From Dryas octopetala (lineage: Eukaryota > Streptophyta > Magnoliopsida > Rosales > Rosaceae): DNA of 64,000 nt. The notes beneath the pieces were generated by a model. That model was given only the letters and a program-made list of their open reading frames with translations. It did no database searches and had not been told where the DNA came from. This document shows positions 1-10,647 of this stretch, in pieces (position 1 is the first letter of the stretch; each line of letters starts with the position of its first letter). The stretch lies in assembly GCA_963921425.1 (NCBI GenBank), contig OY992836.1, positions 10,571,304 to 10,635,303 of the forward strand, read 5' to 3'. The position numbers and the translations under genes were made by a program.

Positions 1-190
1 GATCTAGACCAAGAAAGATAAGGGGGAGACTGCGATGACGACGACGAGGTGAGAGGGCGACGGCGACGGCGAGGGAGAGGGAGAGAGGGAGGGACACATC
101 GAGAGAGTTTGAGTCTTTGAGAGGGAGGGTGTGAAAAAGTAAAGAAATAAAAACATAAAAGTAAAAATCAAGTGTGCTTTAATTTAAAAT

Positions 191-570
191 AGGACACAAC
201 TTAGGTCACCCCTCCCCCCAAAATAATAATTTTGGTAATGTCACCGCATGATCACTGTTCACTTTTTAGATCACCTATTATAGATCATTTCTGCAAAAAA
301 TCAACTCAATCGAAAATCGTTTGATTATATAACTGTTGTTGATTAAATAGAAAAAATCAACGGTTTGGTCAAAAAATTACTCTTTAATTGAAAACCATCA
401 ATTTTTTCTACTTAATTGACAATAGTTATATAATCAAACGATTTCTGATTGATTTGAATTTTTTGCAGAGATAATCTATAATAGGTGATCTAAAAAATGA
501 ACGGTTCTGATCATGCGCCGAAATTACCGAAATTGTTATTTTGGGGGAAGGGGTGACCCAAATATTTTCC
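191..570. mobile_element. Foldback MITE with about 170-bp inverted arms
   Basis: The two halves are imperfect reverse complements. Left arm landmarks are GGTCACCCCTCCCCCC, TTTTAGATCACCTATTATAG and CGTTTGATTATATAACT; the right arm has the matching complements, ending in GGGGAAGGGGTGACCC. The 8-bp sequence TTTAAAAT flanks both sides (183-190 and 571-578) as a probable target duplication. Long arms with an 8-9-bp duplication suggest a Mutator-like or hAT-like non-autonomous element. There is no coding capacity. Confidence 0.6.
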
Positions 571-656
571 TTTAAAATATATGCACACCACGTTTCAGCA
601 AAGCGAGAATCGATCCCGCCTCATTGTTTTAGTCAACTATGCCAACAAAATTAATA

Positions 657-1021
657 GGGTTAAATACAAAAATGGTCTACGAACTTTACAGTAAATCTTA
701 ATTTGGTCCACTAATTATAAAAAGTGTTAATTTGGTCCACAAACTTTTCAATTTGTACCAAAATAGTACAAACGCTAACTTTTCATCCAAAAATTAACGG
801 AATTGGTCACATGAAAATGTGATGAACGGACTGAAATACCTCTGAAAATGTGGTCACTTGTTGTGCACATGATCACTTTTTGTTAAATTTTTGATAAAAG
901 TTAACGCTTGTACTGGTTTGATACAACTTGAAAAGTTCGTGGACCAAACTAACACTTTTATAGTTAATGGACTAAATTGAGATTCACTGTAAAATTTGTG
1001 GATCATTTTTGTATTTAACCC
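657..1021. mobile_element. Mutator-like foldback MITE with 9-bp target duplication
   Basis: A 365-bp element with inverted arms of about 155 bp starting GGGTTAAATACAAAAATG and ending with its complement. It is flanked by an exact 9-bp direct repeat, AAATTAATA (648-656 and 1022-1030), the usual target duplication length for Mutator-like elements. It is non-coding and inserted into the CACTA-like sequence, so it is younger than that element. Confidence 0.75.
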
Positions 1022-1339
1022 AAATTAATATTTGTCGATCAAAATAGTTTTGGACGACTATCTATTTGTCGGCCAAAAAAGGCATGATCATATGGTCAGT
1101 TTTGGATTTTTTCCCAACCAAATTTAAATTTGGTCGGGCAAAATAATTTTGGCCGACAAAATTACATTTTGTTGGCAAAACTTTAGTCGGGAAAGACTAT
1201 TTTTTTTGTAGTGTTCTTACACATGCATGTAATTTAACTTTTCTAATCTACTTTCTTAAAAAATAATTGTACAATTATATGATTAACCAAAAGAAGAGGA
1301 GAAAAGTTGTTGCTTATTTCAAATTTTCAAATCTAACCA

Positions 1340-1713
1340 TGAAAGAATCTAGGGTATCAATTCCAAAATTAATTGACAATTAGAGGAGTAGCTCAATACC
1401 TTTATAAGCTACTATGCAAGGTTAAACTTTTTCAATGTGGGACAATACTTCACATTCTCATATGTCCCCGCACGTGTGATGTCACTCAATTAAGCTAAAC
1501 ACGTGGACAACTCATACTCAATCATACTGGATGACATGAAGCAAGTGTGGCCATTTGGCCTAACCCATGTTGGTGAATTAGCTCTGATACCATGAAGGAA
1601 TCTAGACATCTATTCAAAATCAATTGACAATAGAAAGAGTAGTCCAAAACCCTTATAAGCTACTAGCTAGATTATAATTTTAAAATATGAAACAACACTT
1701 CACATTCTCACAT
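1340..1713 (-). mobile_element. TRIM-like miniature LTR retrotransposon
   Basis: Two direct repeats of about 120 bp (1340-1462 and 1593-1713) share TGAA(A/G)GAATCTAG, CCTTATAAGCTACTA and CTTCACATTCTCA. Immediately inside the right repeat, on the minus strand, is TGGTATCAGAGC (1581-1592), complementary to the plant initiator-Met tRNA and the standard primer-binding site. On the minus strand the LTR ends in CA just before it. The internal part is about 130 bp and non-coding. The repeats have diverged and no clear 5-bp target duplication was seen, so this is an old copy. Confidence 0.6.
1581..1592 (-). promoter_or_regulatory. Primer-binding site (initiator-Met tRNA) of the TRIM-like element
   Basis: On the minus strand the 12 bases TGGTATCAGAGC abut the inner end of the right terminal repeat. 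This fixes both the orientation and the class of the element. Confidence 0.65.
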
Positions 1714-4623
1714 ATAATCTAAATTCAAGATCGAGCTCTAAATATAAAGGTATAACCCCACTAACACCCCAATAGTGTTACGAATCTATTTCATAGTATA
1801 CAAGTAAAAGATTTAGATCCTTCCTTTTCACATACACACCCTTCTAAAAAAACGTTGTGTTGGTTCATGGTATACATGCTGAGTAATGCTAGAACATGAA
1901 TCACATTACTATGAGGTCGGACTCGAACTCACCTATATATAAATACTCCAAACTACTAAAACTATGACTTCCCACTTAAAACTAAAATAAAAAAAATCAT
2001 TATTGTCAAAAATTTCAGCCGCCATATTAATTGTCTACTTATCTGACAACAACCAAAATACTAAATGTACCCACCTTTTTTTTTTTTTTTTTTTTTATTT
2101 AAAATTTGGGATGAATCAAAGGAGAAAACCAATAATGCTAAAGACACCAAATTATTAAAATTTTTGGTCATCAACAATTGTGGCAGATGAAATGTCATAT
2201 TTTTACTTAATGTAAATAAATGAGGTCGATCTAAAATGGGTCCATAATTAATAAATAAAAAACTATCACATCAGCTGAGAATTTTAGAGTTAGATTAATA
2301 GTAAGTGCATTGATCTATAGTACTACTCTTATATCACACAACCTCCTAAATTCAAGGCAGAAGCTGCTTTACATTTGGTGATTGGCCTAACAGGTTGGCA
2401 ACTATCCAAACTGCTTCATGCATGACTCGTGGTCACTCTTCTTTTAGCGATAATGTATTGGGTTGGTATCTATATATATATCCAACTGCTTCATATATGA
2501 CTGTGACGATTTAAATGCTTCATATATGTCTGTGACGATTTAAACGAATACCGCACCAGAGAAGATCCCCCTGATACAAATGACATGCGTATTCTTTCTT
2601 GGGGAGGGAGGAAGAAATACATATGTGTGTGAGTGTTCAAATCTTAGACATACCTGGTATTATGTTACTTGCAGGTTCTTGAAACTGTAAGGGAATTAAG
2701 CTTAAGGTTTTCTACCTCATTAAGGTTCTGTTTCTATATATATATATATACACACGAGAACCCAACGAATTACAGTGCACTTTTTTGAACATTGTAGAGG
2801 AAAACGACAACAGCCAACTCTTGGGAGTTAATTTACTTTGAAATACAAGTGCCTTTCCAGCATACGCGAGAGCAAGTAAAATATACAATTTCTTAAAAAA
2901 TATTATACAATATATCATAAATTACTAAATGAAATTTCATGTTTTTTTTGCTGCCAAAATGTAATTGATTTCTTTTTTCAGTAAAATAGCCACTATATGA
3001 CTTGAATTTACATCACTCTCGATCTTAAGACAGAAAAATGATTTTCTTTTTTAACTTGAGTTCATGAGTTTTAACAAAGTTTTGTTAATTATATATATTA
3101 ATTAAGCCTTTAGCGTTTTCCTAAGCCTTTAGCCCCTCTTTTCTCCCTTATATTCTATATTAATTTTTAGGGTTTTTTTTATAGCTCAAACCATGGTCCG
3201 CAAGGACAAAACGACCGACATGTGGAAAAATACTTCAAGCCAGCCCACTTTAGTGAGCCGCGAGCTCAGCCCAGTCCGCTTGGCGCCTGTTTTTTGTTTT
3301 TGCATGTTTTTAATGAAACTGTCCAACAGCTTCAGTTGAACCTAGTTGAAATTGTTCAACAGTTTCCAAACATAAAATCATATAAGAAAAAAAAAAAAAA
3401 AAAAAAACTACCTAGCACTCGGCCCTACACAAACACAAAGGCATTGCACAAAAACGGAGTAGAACAATATAAACATGTAGACGTTTATTATATCGTGGGG
3501 TTTTTTACATTTTTTAAAAACTTAGGTAGCCCTTTAACATCCAACACTTTATGTAAGTTATTTTATCATGAGGGGCTCCAAATTAGTAGACCTTTTTATA
3601 ATTCATTGTAATTTTCATTACTCTTTTTTTATTTGACAATGTATGCTTAAACACTACATGATAACAATATAGCCATATTAGATACTGCTTGGTTGTGGGA
3701 ATAATGGAAACAATTCTATAATTTGGTTTAATTTGGAGTTAAGTTTGAAATTAATCAAATTTGAGCTAAAGGTCTAATTTTAGGGCTACAATTTGAGGTT
3801 CGAGGTTTAGGTATAAGGTCTAGTTAGGTTCGTAGTCTGAGTTTGGGTCCAGATCCTACATGTCAACTCTTGAGGTCCAAATGAGATGAAGCCAGGATTT
3901 GAAAAGCTAACTTTTTTTTTTTTCCCTTTAGTGACAATATTTTGTTACAATTTCAACAGTCTTAGTTGGCTTTTCGTATTTCTTACATTTGCACAACTTG
4001 TTAAAAAAATTCAAACAATCAAATTTATAAGATTCTAAAAAAATTTGGCGGTACGAGAAAATTTCATTAATAAATAAAAGAGATACATCTAGTTGGGGAG
4101 ACGTAGTGAGAGCAGAGTGACTGAGTGATAGACACAATTTAGAGAAGATAAGAGGGGTAAGACTGAGAATGAAAGTAAACAAGTCAGAAATTGAGAATCC
4201 CTTACAGGTTACAGGGGAGAGGATGAGGGAAAAGGTCTTTCTCTGTCTTAGTTTAGTTGAGTGAGTATTTTAATTGTGGACCAAGTATTCTGATTCTTGT
4301 TAATGGAATGGGTGGGTTGGGCCAAGTGTTTAGCAAATACGCTGGGCTAGGCTTAGAAACATAGTAGTTGTGTTTTTTTTTTTTCTTTTTTTTTAACAAA
4401 ATTTATCCTGGGCTGAAGCCCACCCAGCCTTCAACATGGCTACGTCCATGGGTCCAAACTCGAGTCCGAAGTTCGGGTTCAAAACTAAATTAAGATATGA
4501 GGTCTAAGTCTTGGATCGGTCCAATTTAGCTCGGGTTTTGGATTTGGAGTCTCTAAGTCTGTAATCCCGAGTTCGAATTCTTTGGTCCCAAGTTTGAAGT
4601 TTGAGGTTTGGGTTCATGTGTCT
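1714..4623. other. Intergenic, no gene recognised
   Basis: AT-rich sequence without a convincing gene. It contains a T tract (2076-2096), a 29-bp tandem pair (about 2487-2544, TGCTTCATATATG...), a TA microsatellite near 2737-2750 and an A tract near 3388-3408. Around 3760-3860 and 4440-4620 there are degenerate repeats of GAGTTCGGGTTC and GAGGTTTGGGTT type; the latter tract resumes after 10413, so the hAT element split it. The 129-codon frame at 3222-3611 runs through a poly-lysine A tract and has no family resemblance. Confidence 0.5.
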
Positions 4624-4654
4624 GGTATATGTAGGGCTGGGTCGGGTTGACCGA

Positions 4655-4797
4655 AAAACTGAGGCCGAGCCCGCAACCGGCCCAACCGATGCCGAAAAAA
4701 ACCGTACCGAAGTTCGGTTTGGCTACCGAACCGGGAAGTTCAGACTCGGTTCCGGTTCCCATATCCTTAAACCGTCGGTAAACCGAACCGAACCGAA
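4655..4797. repeat. Left subterminal ACCGAA/TTCGGT motif cluster of the hAT element
   Basis: Repeated ACCGAAC, ACCGAAG, TTCGGTT and CGGTAAACCG motifs on both strands sit within 170 bp of the left end. hAT transposases such as Ac bind short subterminal repeats, so these are candidate binding sites. The same hexamer is clustered at the right end. Confidence 0.6.
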
Positions 4798-4799
4798 TA

Positions 4800-5830
4800 T
4801 ACTTAATAAATCATTTACATAATTCATTTTTATACATTTCTAATAAATAATTTATAATTTTATATAATACATTTCTATAATTTATATAAAACATATATAA
4901 ATTTATGAACCCCTATAATTTTAATTTATATGTTTTTTAATATATATACATATATATAAACTAATTAAAAATACCCTAAACCATAATATTAATATATTAT
5001 ACTAAATTAGTAAATTCTAAACCCTATATATCATTATAATTTATATCCTATATCAGTATGTATATCCCATGCCCTAAGCCCCTAAGGGCCTAAACCCTAT
5101 TGTGTGGTTCATTGTTGTGAGCCTGTGGTTTATACTTTATATCATATATGGTATATAATTAATATACCATATATGGTATTATGGTATATAATTAATATAT
5201 TATATAGTATATAACTATATACTTATATACAATATACTTATGTAGGACATGGTATTATACTATTATGGTATATATTAGTATATTAGTATATTAGTATATT
5301 AGGACATGGTATTATGGTATATAATTAATTTACTATATAGTATATACTTATAAGTCTTATATATTATAATAGTATATCTGTATATGACTATATGGTATTA
5401 TACTATTATATAGTTATACTATATACTTATATAGGATTTGGGGTTTAATACAATAATATCCTATATGTATATCACTATATTGTATTATTGTATAGACTAT
5501 ATACTTATAGAGTTATAGTCTTATATACTATATAACTATATACTAATATACTATATACTTATATAGTATATGGTATGATGGTATATAACTATATACTATA
5601 TAGTATATCCTATAGTCCTATACCCTAAGGTTATTTTAGGATATGGTATAATATTTTTATTAAGATATGAAATAAATTAAAAACTATATAAACTAATAAA
5701 CAATATACTAAAAAACATATGTAATAAAAATCAAAAACTCCAAACCCCAATTCAAACCCCAAAATACCCTAAACCCTAAACCAAACCCCAAAATACCCTA
5801 ATGTCTTAATAAAAAAAAAAAAAAAAAAAC
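4800..5830. repeat. AT-rich low-complexity block inside the hAT element
   Basis: Long runs of TATATACTATATAGTATAT-type sequence followed by CCCTAAACC-type repeats and an A tract near 5811-5829. No coding signal is seen. Confidence 0.6.
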
Positions 5831-5884
5831 CTAAAAAACTTTAAACAAAACTAACTTAGGTCAACAGACCTAATTTTTTTCACT

Positions 5885-6513
5885 GGGTCTCTCATTCTCG
5901 AATCCGCCTCCTATCTGGCTCTCTCACTCTCCGCCTCCTCTCACTCTCCGCCTCCTCTCTGCCTCATCGCCCCCTCTCTGCCTCATCTCTGCCTCATCGC
6001 CCCCTCTCTGCCTCATCTCTGCGTCCTCTCTGCCTCCTCTCTCAGTCTCTGTGTCACGATCTCTCTCTGCCTCATCTCTCAGTCTCGATCGCCTCCTCTC
6101 TGCCTCATCGCCCCCTCTCTGCCTCATCTCTGCCTCATCTCTGCCTCCTCTCTGCGTCCTCTCTGCCTCCTCTCTCAGTCTCTGTGTCACGATCTCTCTC
6201 TGCCTCTTCTCTCAGTCTCGATCCAAGTAAGTACGATCTCACTCAGTCACTCTTCTCTCACACTCTCACTCTCTCTGTGATCTCATTGCTCTTTTCTCAC
6301 CGATCTCTTTGTTTCTCTGTTCTCTGCCACATCGTTCGTCACCAGTACCACCACCTCACAGAGCAGCATCGCTCTTCACCACCACCTCACAGAGCAGCAT
6401 CGCTCTTCACCACCACCTCACAGAGCAGCATCCCTCGTCACCACCACCTCACAGAGCTCGCTCGTCACCACCACCTCACAGACCAGCATCGCTCGTCACC
6501 ACCACCTCCGCAG
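5885..6513 (+). repeat. CT-rich minisatellite and 31-34-bp tandem repeats forming the hAT leader
   Basis: From 5885 to about 6230 there are many copies of CTCTCTGCCTCATC and CTCTCTGCCTCCTC. From about 6345 to 6510 come about five copies of a 31-34-bp unit, CACCACCACCTCACAGAGCAGCATCGCTC-like. The block ends in CCGCAG followed by GTAAGAG at 6514, a good splice donor. It is therefore read as promoter plus untranslated exon 1 of the transposase gene. Reading frames through it are repeat artefacts. Confidence 0.55.
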
Positions 6514-6519
6514 GTAAGA

Positions 6520-6835
6520 GTTAGGGTTTGAATCAATTTAAAGGTTAGGGTTTGGGGTCAATATTTGGTATTCAATGGATTAATAATTAATTTAGGGTCT
6601 GGGGTTTTAGGTTTGAGTCAATTTAAGGGTTAGGGTTTGGGGTCAATATTGGGGATTAAATGGATTAGTAATTAATTTAGGGTTTGGGGTTTCAGGTTTC
6701 AGGTTTGAGTCAATTTAAGGGTTAGGGTTTGGGTCAATATTCTGGATTAAATTGATTAATAATTAATTTAGGGTTTGGGGTCAATATTGGGGTTTGAATC
6801 AGTTTAGGTTAGGGTTTCAGAATTGATGATTTATT
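6520..6835 (+). repeat. Three imperfect copies of a roughly 100-bp repeat in hAT intron 1
   Basis: The unit contains GGTTAGGGTTTGGGGTCAAT, then ATTAATAATTAATTTAGGG and CAGGTTTGAGTCAATTTAAG. It lies between the putative donor at 6514 and an acceptor at 6846. The TTTAGGG-like words resemble telomere repeat but are embedded in a longer unit. Confidence 0.6.
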
Positions 6836-6846
6836 AATCAATGTAG

Positions 6847-6956
6847 GATTCTTTGCAAGGTTGAAGAGCTTGTTGGTGTTGCTGCTTAGCCTGCTTGTTG
6901 GTGCTGCTGCTTAGCCTGCTTGTTGGTGCTGCTGCCTACTGCTTAGCCTGCTTGAG
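6847..6956 (+). other. Putative untranslated exon 2 of the hAT transposase gene
   Basis: Bounded by an acceptor (…CAATGTAG, ends 6846) and a donor (GAG|GTATGT at 6957). It holds three copies of a roughly 25-bp unit, TTGGTGCTGCTGCTTAGCCTG. The exon call rests only on splice-site appearance; the next acceptor is TTTAG at 7180, seven bases before the transposase ATG. Confidence 0.4.
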
Positions 6957-7186
6957 GTATGTCGCCCTTGTAATTTTGATAATGATTGAATGATTATTGG
7001 TGCTGCCTGTTGATTGTGTGATTCATTGTTGAACTAGCTTCTTAAATGTAAATGTAAATGGAATTTGCAATCTGTTTTCAGCTGGTGATTTCTACTTTCT
7101 TTGTTTTCACTTATCATGATTGCTGATTGCTGTTGTCTAAATTTAATTGAGTTTGTTACACTTTGTCAATTTGGAATTTAGGGCAC

Positions 7187-9465
7187 ATGGAGTCTAGCCA
7201 ATCCAGCACTATGAATGCCTCTGCTAACCTTAATTGCCCTACAATAATGTCACCTCTAAACAGACCAAACCAACCAGTACCTACACCTTCACCATCAACC
7301 CAAACCCAAGATGAGAATGATGACCAAGTAGAGACTGAAAGCAAATCTAAGAAGACCAAGTCTATAGTGTGGACACATTGCACCAAGTTTGAAAAAATGC
7401 ATGAGCAGCGTAAGATTATGTGGCCATTTGCTAGATGCAATACTTGCAAACAAGAATTTCCAGCCCATACTACTCACAATGGGACTACTAGGATTCTAAA
7501 TCACTTAAAAAGGCAATGTCAAAAATGTCCAGCTTACATAGGCAGCATTTCTAAAGGCCAACCCACCATTACACAAGACACAATGGGGGCTCCATTGCTT
7601 CCCCATTCCTTTAATCAAAAAAGACATGAAGAAAAGGTTGTGAGTTGGGTGATTAGAGATGAACATCCTTTTAGGATAGTGGAAGGGGAAGCTTTTAAGG
7701 AATTGGTCCGTGACTTGTGTCCTAGGTTTAGGATACCAGATAGAAAGAAGGTGGTTGCTGGTGTTCTAGATCTGTACCAGATAGAGAGGGCAAAAATTAT
7801 GAGTGTCATTGGGAATCAAAGGGTTAGTATCACAACTGATACTTGGACATCTGTCCAAAACATAAATTACATGGTTGTGACTGCCCATTTTATGGACAGT
7901 GAGTGGAAGTTGCATAAAAGGATAATCAACTTCACAAAAATAACTAGTCACAAGGGTGAGGAGTTAGGAAGGGTTCTTGAGGGCTGTTTGAGAAGTTGGG
8001 GGATAGAAAGAGTCTTTAGCATTACGGTTGACAATGCTAGTGCAAATGATGGGCTTGTTGAGTACATGAGTAAGAGGTTGAAGGAGGCAAATACATTGCT
8101 ATTTGATGGTGTATACTTGCACATGAGGTGTGCTTGTCACATTCTGAATTTGATTGTCAAGGATGGGTTGAATGAACTGTTTGGGTCCATTGAGGCAATT
8201 AGGAATTGTGTGAAGTATATTCACTCAAGTCCTCAAAGATTGGATAAGTTTAGGGACTTTGCTGTCATTTTTAAGATGGGGGAAATGTCCAATGTGCCAA
8301 TGGATGTGGCAACTAGGTGGAATTCCACTTACAAGATGTTGGAGGCTGCTGCCAAATACAAAATGGTGTTTAATAGGATGGCTGAGGAATATAGGCCATT
8401 TAGGAGCTATTTTGATGAGAAAGAAAGGGATGGAAAAACAAGAGTTGGTCCTCCAAGTGATGAGGATTGGATGAAAGCAAAAGCCTTTGTGCATTTCCTT
8501 AAAAAAATTTATGATGCTACCTTAGTCCTTAGTGCCACCAAAACTTGTACATCATCGCTGATTTTTGTTCAAATTAGTGAGTTTCAATGTGAGATTGCAG
8601 AAAAACAACAAGATTATAGTAATATGGTGTTGCAAAGGGTGGCTGCTTCAATGATGCTTAAGTTTAACAAGTATTGGGGCAGTTTTGAGAAAGTGAACAA
8701 ACTTGTCTATGTCTCACATGTGTTAAACCCTAGATTCAAGCTCCAAATGATTAAAGCTGCATTTGAAGAGCTAGGGGCAGATACTGAAAAGGTCTCACAC
8801 ATTATTGGTGAGATCAGAAAATGCTTGTTCAATTTGTATAGTGCATACAAAGGAGGAGCAGAAAATCAAAGCAATGTCCCATCAAGTGTGGTCATTCAAG
8901 AAGCTGGACTTACTAGGCTGGAATTAAGAATTAAAAGACAAAGATTGGAGGAAGAGGCTACTGAGATATCCAATGAAGTGGATAAGTATCTAAATGATCC
9001 ATTTGATAAACTAGAAGGGGTGGGTTTTGATCTCTTAGAGTGGTGGAAGATTAACCAATCTTGGTACCCAATTCTTTCAAAGGTTGCCAAGGATCTCTTC
9101 TCCATCCCAAGCTCAACAGTGGCTAGTGAGAATGCATTTACCTTGGGAAGGAGGATTGTGGATCCTTTTAGATCTTCTTTGACCCCAAAAACCGTAGAGG
9201 CATTAGTGTGTACTAGTGATTGGCTTAGGGCAGAAGAATTCAATTTCTACAAGGAGCCAACTGATGATGAAGTTCAATTCTACAAAGAACTTGAAGAAAT
9301 TGAAAGAGGTAAGTGGTTGATTGCTTGCTGCATTTTTTTTTTCTTGTCTTTGTGTGCTGCCTGGTTGTAAGTAATTGTTCTCTTTAATATTTTGAAGTGG
9401 TGGATGCCTCACAAAGGTCTTCAACTTCAAGTGCATTTCCTCCAAGTACACCAACACATGCTTAA
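7187..9465 (+). CDS. hAT transposase with BED zinc finger; two coding exons
   Basis: Cut-and-paste transposase of the hAT superfamily. I choose the ATG at 7187 (MESSQSS) because a strong acceptor, TTTGGAATTTAG, ends at 7180; the frame also has an upstream in-frame ATG at 7163. A BED-type zinc finger lies near residues 80-120 (ARCNTCKQEF…LNHLKRQC). The RNase H-like core has TTDTWTS and TVDNASAND as probable catalytic Asp segments. The C-terminal dimerisation domain is canonical (DLLEWWK, PSSTVASENAF, RRIVDPFRSSL). A small intron (9309-9397, donor GAGGTAAGT, acceptor TTTTGAAG) probably joins a last exon 9398-9465 ending in PSTPTHA. Spliced length is 729 residues. Without splicing it would run to a stop at 9370 with a hydrophobic tail unlike the family. 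No internal stops or frameshifts. Confidence 0.9.
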
Positions 9466-9589
9466 TTTTTGTTCAAGTAAGTTATCTTGCTAACTTGGTT
9501 ATTTTGCTTAACTGTCCAAGTAAGTTATTTATTTATTAATTGATTAATTATATTTTGATTCAGATGTTACAAAGGTTGTGAATATGTTT

Positions 9590-9785
9590 GGAGTTTTAAG
9601 GTTGCTGCAAAGGTTTAACATTTCTGTTGGAGCTGGTATATGGTTTTATGGAGCTGGTCTGCCATTTTTGGAGCTGGTATATAGTTTTTTGGAGCTGGTC
9701 TGCCATTTTTTGGTGCTGATCTGCAGTGTTTTGGAGCTGATCTGCAGTGTTTTGGAGCTGGTCAGCCTACTATATAGTTTTTAGG
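9590..9785 (+). repeat. Roughly 25-bp tandem repeats in the hAT 3' region
   Basis: About eight degenerate copies of TTTTTGGAGCTGGTCTGCCA / GTTTTGGAGCTGATCTGCA follow the transposase stop. A further GGAGCTGAAGCTGGTCTGCAG lies at about 9845. No known function; probably 3' untranslated sequence of the transposase transcript. Confidence 0.6.
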
Positions 9786-10234
9786 TTTGTAATTGAATTG
9801 GTAAATTGGTTTTTGGTTTGTAAATCAATTAATTTGGTTGGAGGTGGAGCTGAAGCTGGTCTGCAGTTGTTTGCTACTTTGCTTGTTTATTTTTTAATGG
9901 GTTTCTAATTATATAAGTTAGTACTTGTAAATTTGGTTTATGTAGATTGTAGTAGTAGCAAAAAAACATGGAAGTTGTCATATTTGAACATTTATAGGAT
10001 ATTATTATAGGATATTATTATCAGTTCTCTTTAAACAATTAAATATATGTATTAATGTATGTAGATAAGTAGATTACAGTTTATTGAATGTATGATTAAT
10101 TGATTACAGCAAAAGTGACAGGTCTTTGAATTACAAAGTTGGTTAATTAGAAACTCAGAAGTGGCCTTGAGTGAATGGAGTCAAGGCCCAAAAATGGCCC
10201 AAAATGTGGCCCAAAACATGGCCCAGCATGTGTT

Positions 10235-10397
10235 CGGTTTAGGCCCATGTCCGAGCCGAGCCGACCGGATTCTTCGGTTGACCGGACTTCGGTTTACCGG
10301 CTTGCCGGTCTCGGTCTCGGTTGCCATGGAGGCTTACCGGATGGGTTCGGTTCGGTCTTCGGTTTAGGAGTTTCGGTTCGGTTACCGATCCGAACCC
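10235..10397. repeat. Right subterminal TTCGGT/ACCGAA motif cluster of the hAT element
   Basis: TTCGGTT, CCGGACTTCGG, GGTTTACCGG and GGTTCGGTTACCG are densely repeated within 170 bp of the right terminus, mirroring the left-end cluster. They are candidate transposase-binding sites. Confidence 0.6.
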
Positions 10398-10647
10398 ATC
10401 CCTAGGTATATGGGTCTTCTGTCAGGAGTTATGTGTTTGGGGTTTCAGGTTCTTAATCATGATTACGTCGCCCATATTTTAGTGTCTAAAATTGGGCACC
10501 TGAAGTTTGAAACTTTGAAGTTTGGAGCCCATAATATTTAGACTTACGTGAATTGAAAGAATAGAATTACAGGTCCAAAAAATAATATTTGAATATATTA
10601 AAATCAAAACACGCAAGACATCACCATATTTTTAAATTAGGTTACAT

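Larger units (their letters stand above)
1..1213. mobile_element. CACTA-like (En/Spm) transposon terminal part, cut by the window edge
   Basis: The right end reads GTAGTG, which on the minus strand is CACTACAAAAAAAATAG, the typical terminus of CACTA elements. The 190 bases inside it carry short repeated and inverted motifs (TTGGTCGGG, GGCCGACAAAAT, TTTTGTTGGC), as expected of subterminal transposase-binding repeats. The first 120 bases are GC- and purine-rich (GACGACGACG, GGGAGAGGG), like the leader region of such elements. The other terminus and any transposase lie outside the window. Two foldback MITEs are nested inside (191-570, 657-1021). The superfamily call is inferred from the terminus; no 3-bp target duplication can be tested. 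Confidence 0.55.
4632..10404 (+). mobile_element. Complete hAT (Ac/Tam3-type) DNA transposon
   Basis: The element begins TAGGGCTGGGTCGGG and ends with the complement of TAGGGATGGGTTCGG, an imperfect short terminal inverted repeat. It is flanked by an exact 8-bp target duplication GGTATATG (4624-4631 and 10405-10412), the hallmark length for hAT. Within lie subterminal ACCGAA/TTCGGT clusters, an AT-rich block, repeat-built leader exons, an open hAT transposase gene and a repetitive 3' part. At 5773 bp with an uninterrupted transposase it looks potentially autonomous and young. Activity is inferred, not shown. Confidence 0.92.

Noticed and set aside
2120-2310. MITE starting AATGCTAAAGACACCAAAT
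   Set aside because: Resembles the left end of the element at 22083, but no matching right terminus was found.
3222-3611. 129-codon open frame
   Set aside because: Driven by an A tract coding poly-lysine, with no domain, splice context or promoter support.
5924-6531. Open frames on both strands in the CT-rich block
   Set aside because: Low-complexity products of tandem repeats (Arg/Glu/Asp-rich or Ser/His-rich), part of the hAT leader.
6520-6835. Interstitial telomere array (TTTAGGG words)
   Set aside because: The words sit inside a roughly 100-bp unit with unrelated spacer sequence, so this is an intronic tandem repeat, not a telomere tract.
7163-7186. ATG at 7163 as transposase start
   Set aside because: It lies upstream of a good splice acceptor ending at 7180 and adds residues absent from the conserved region.
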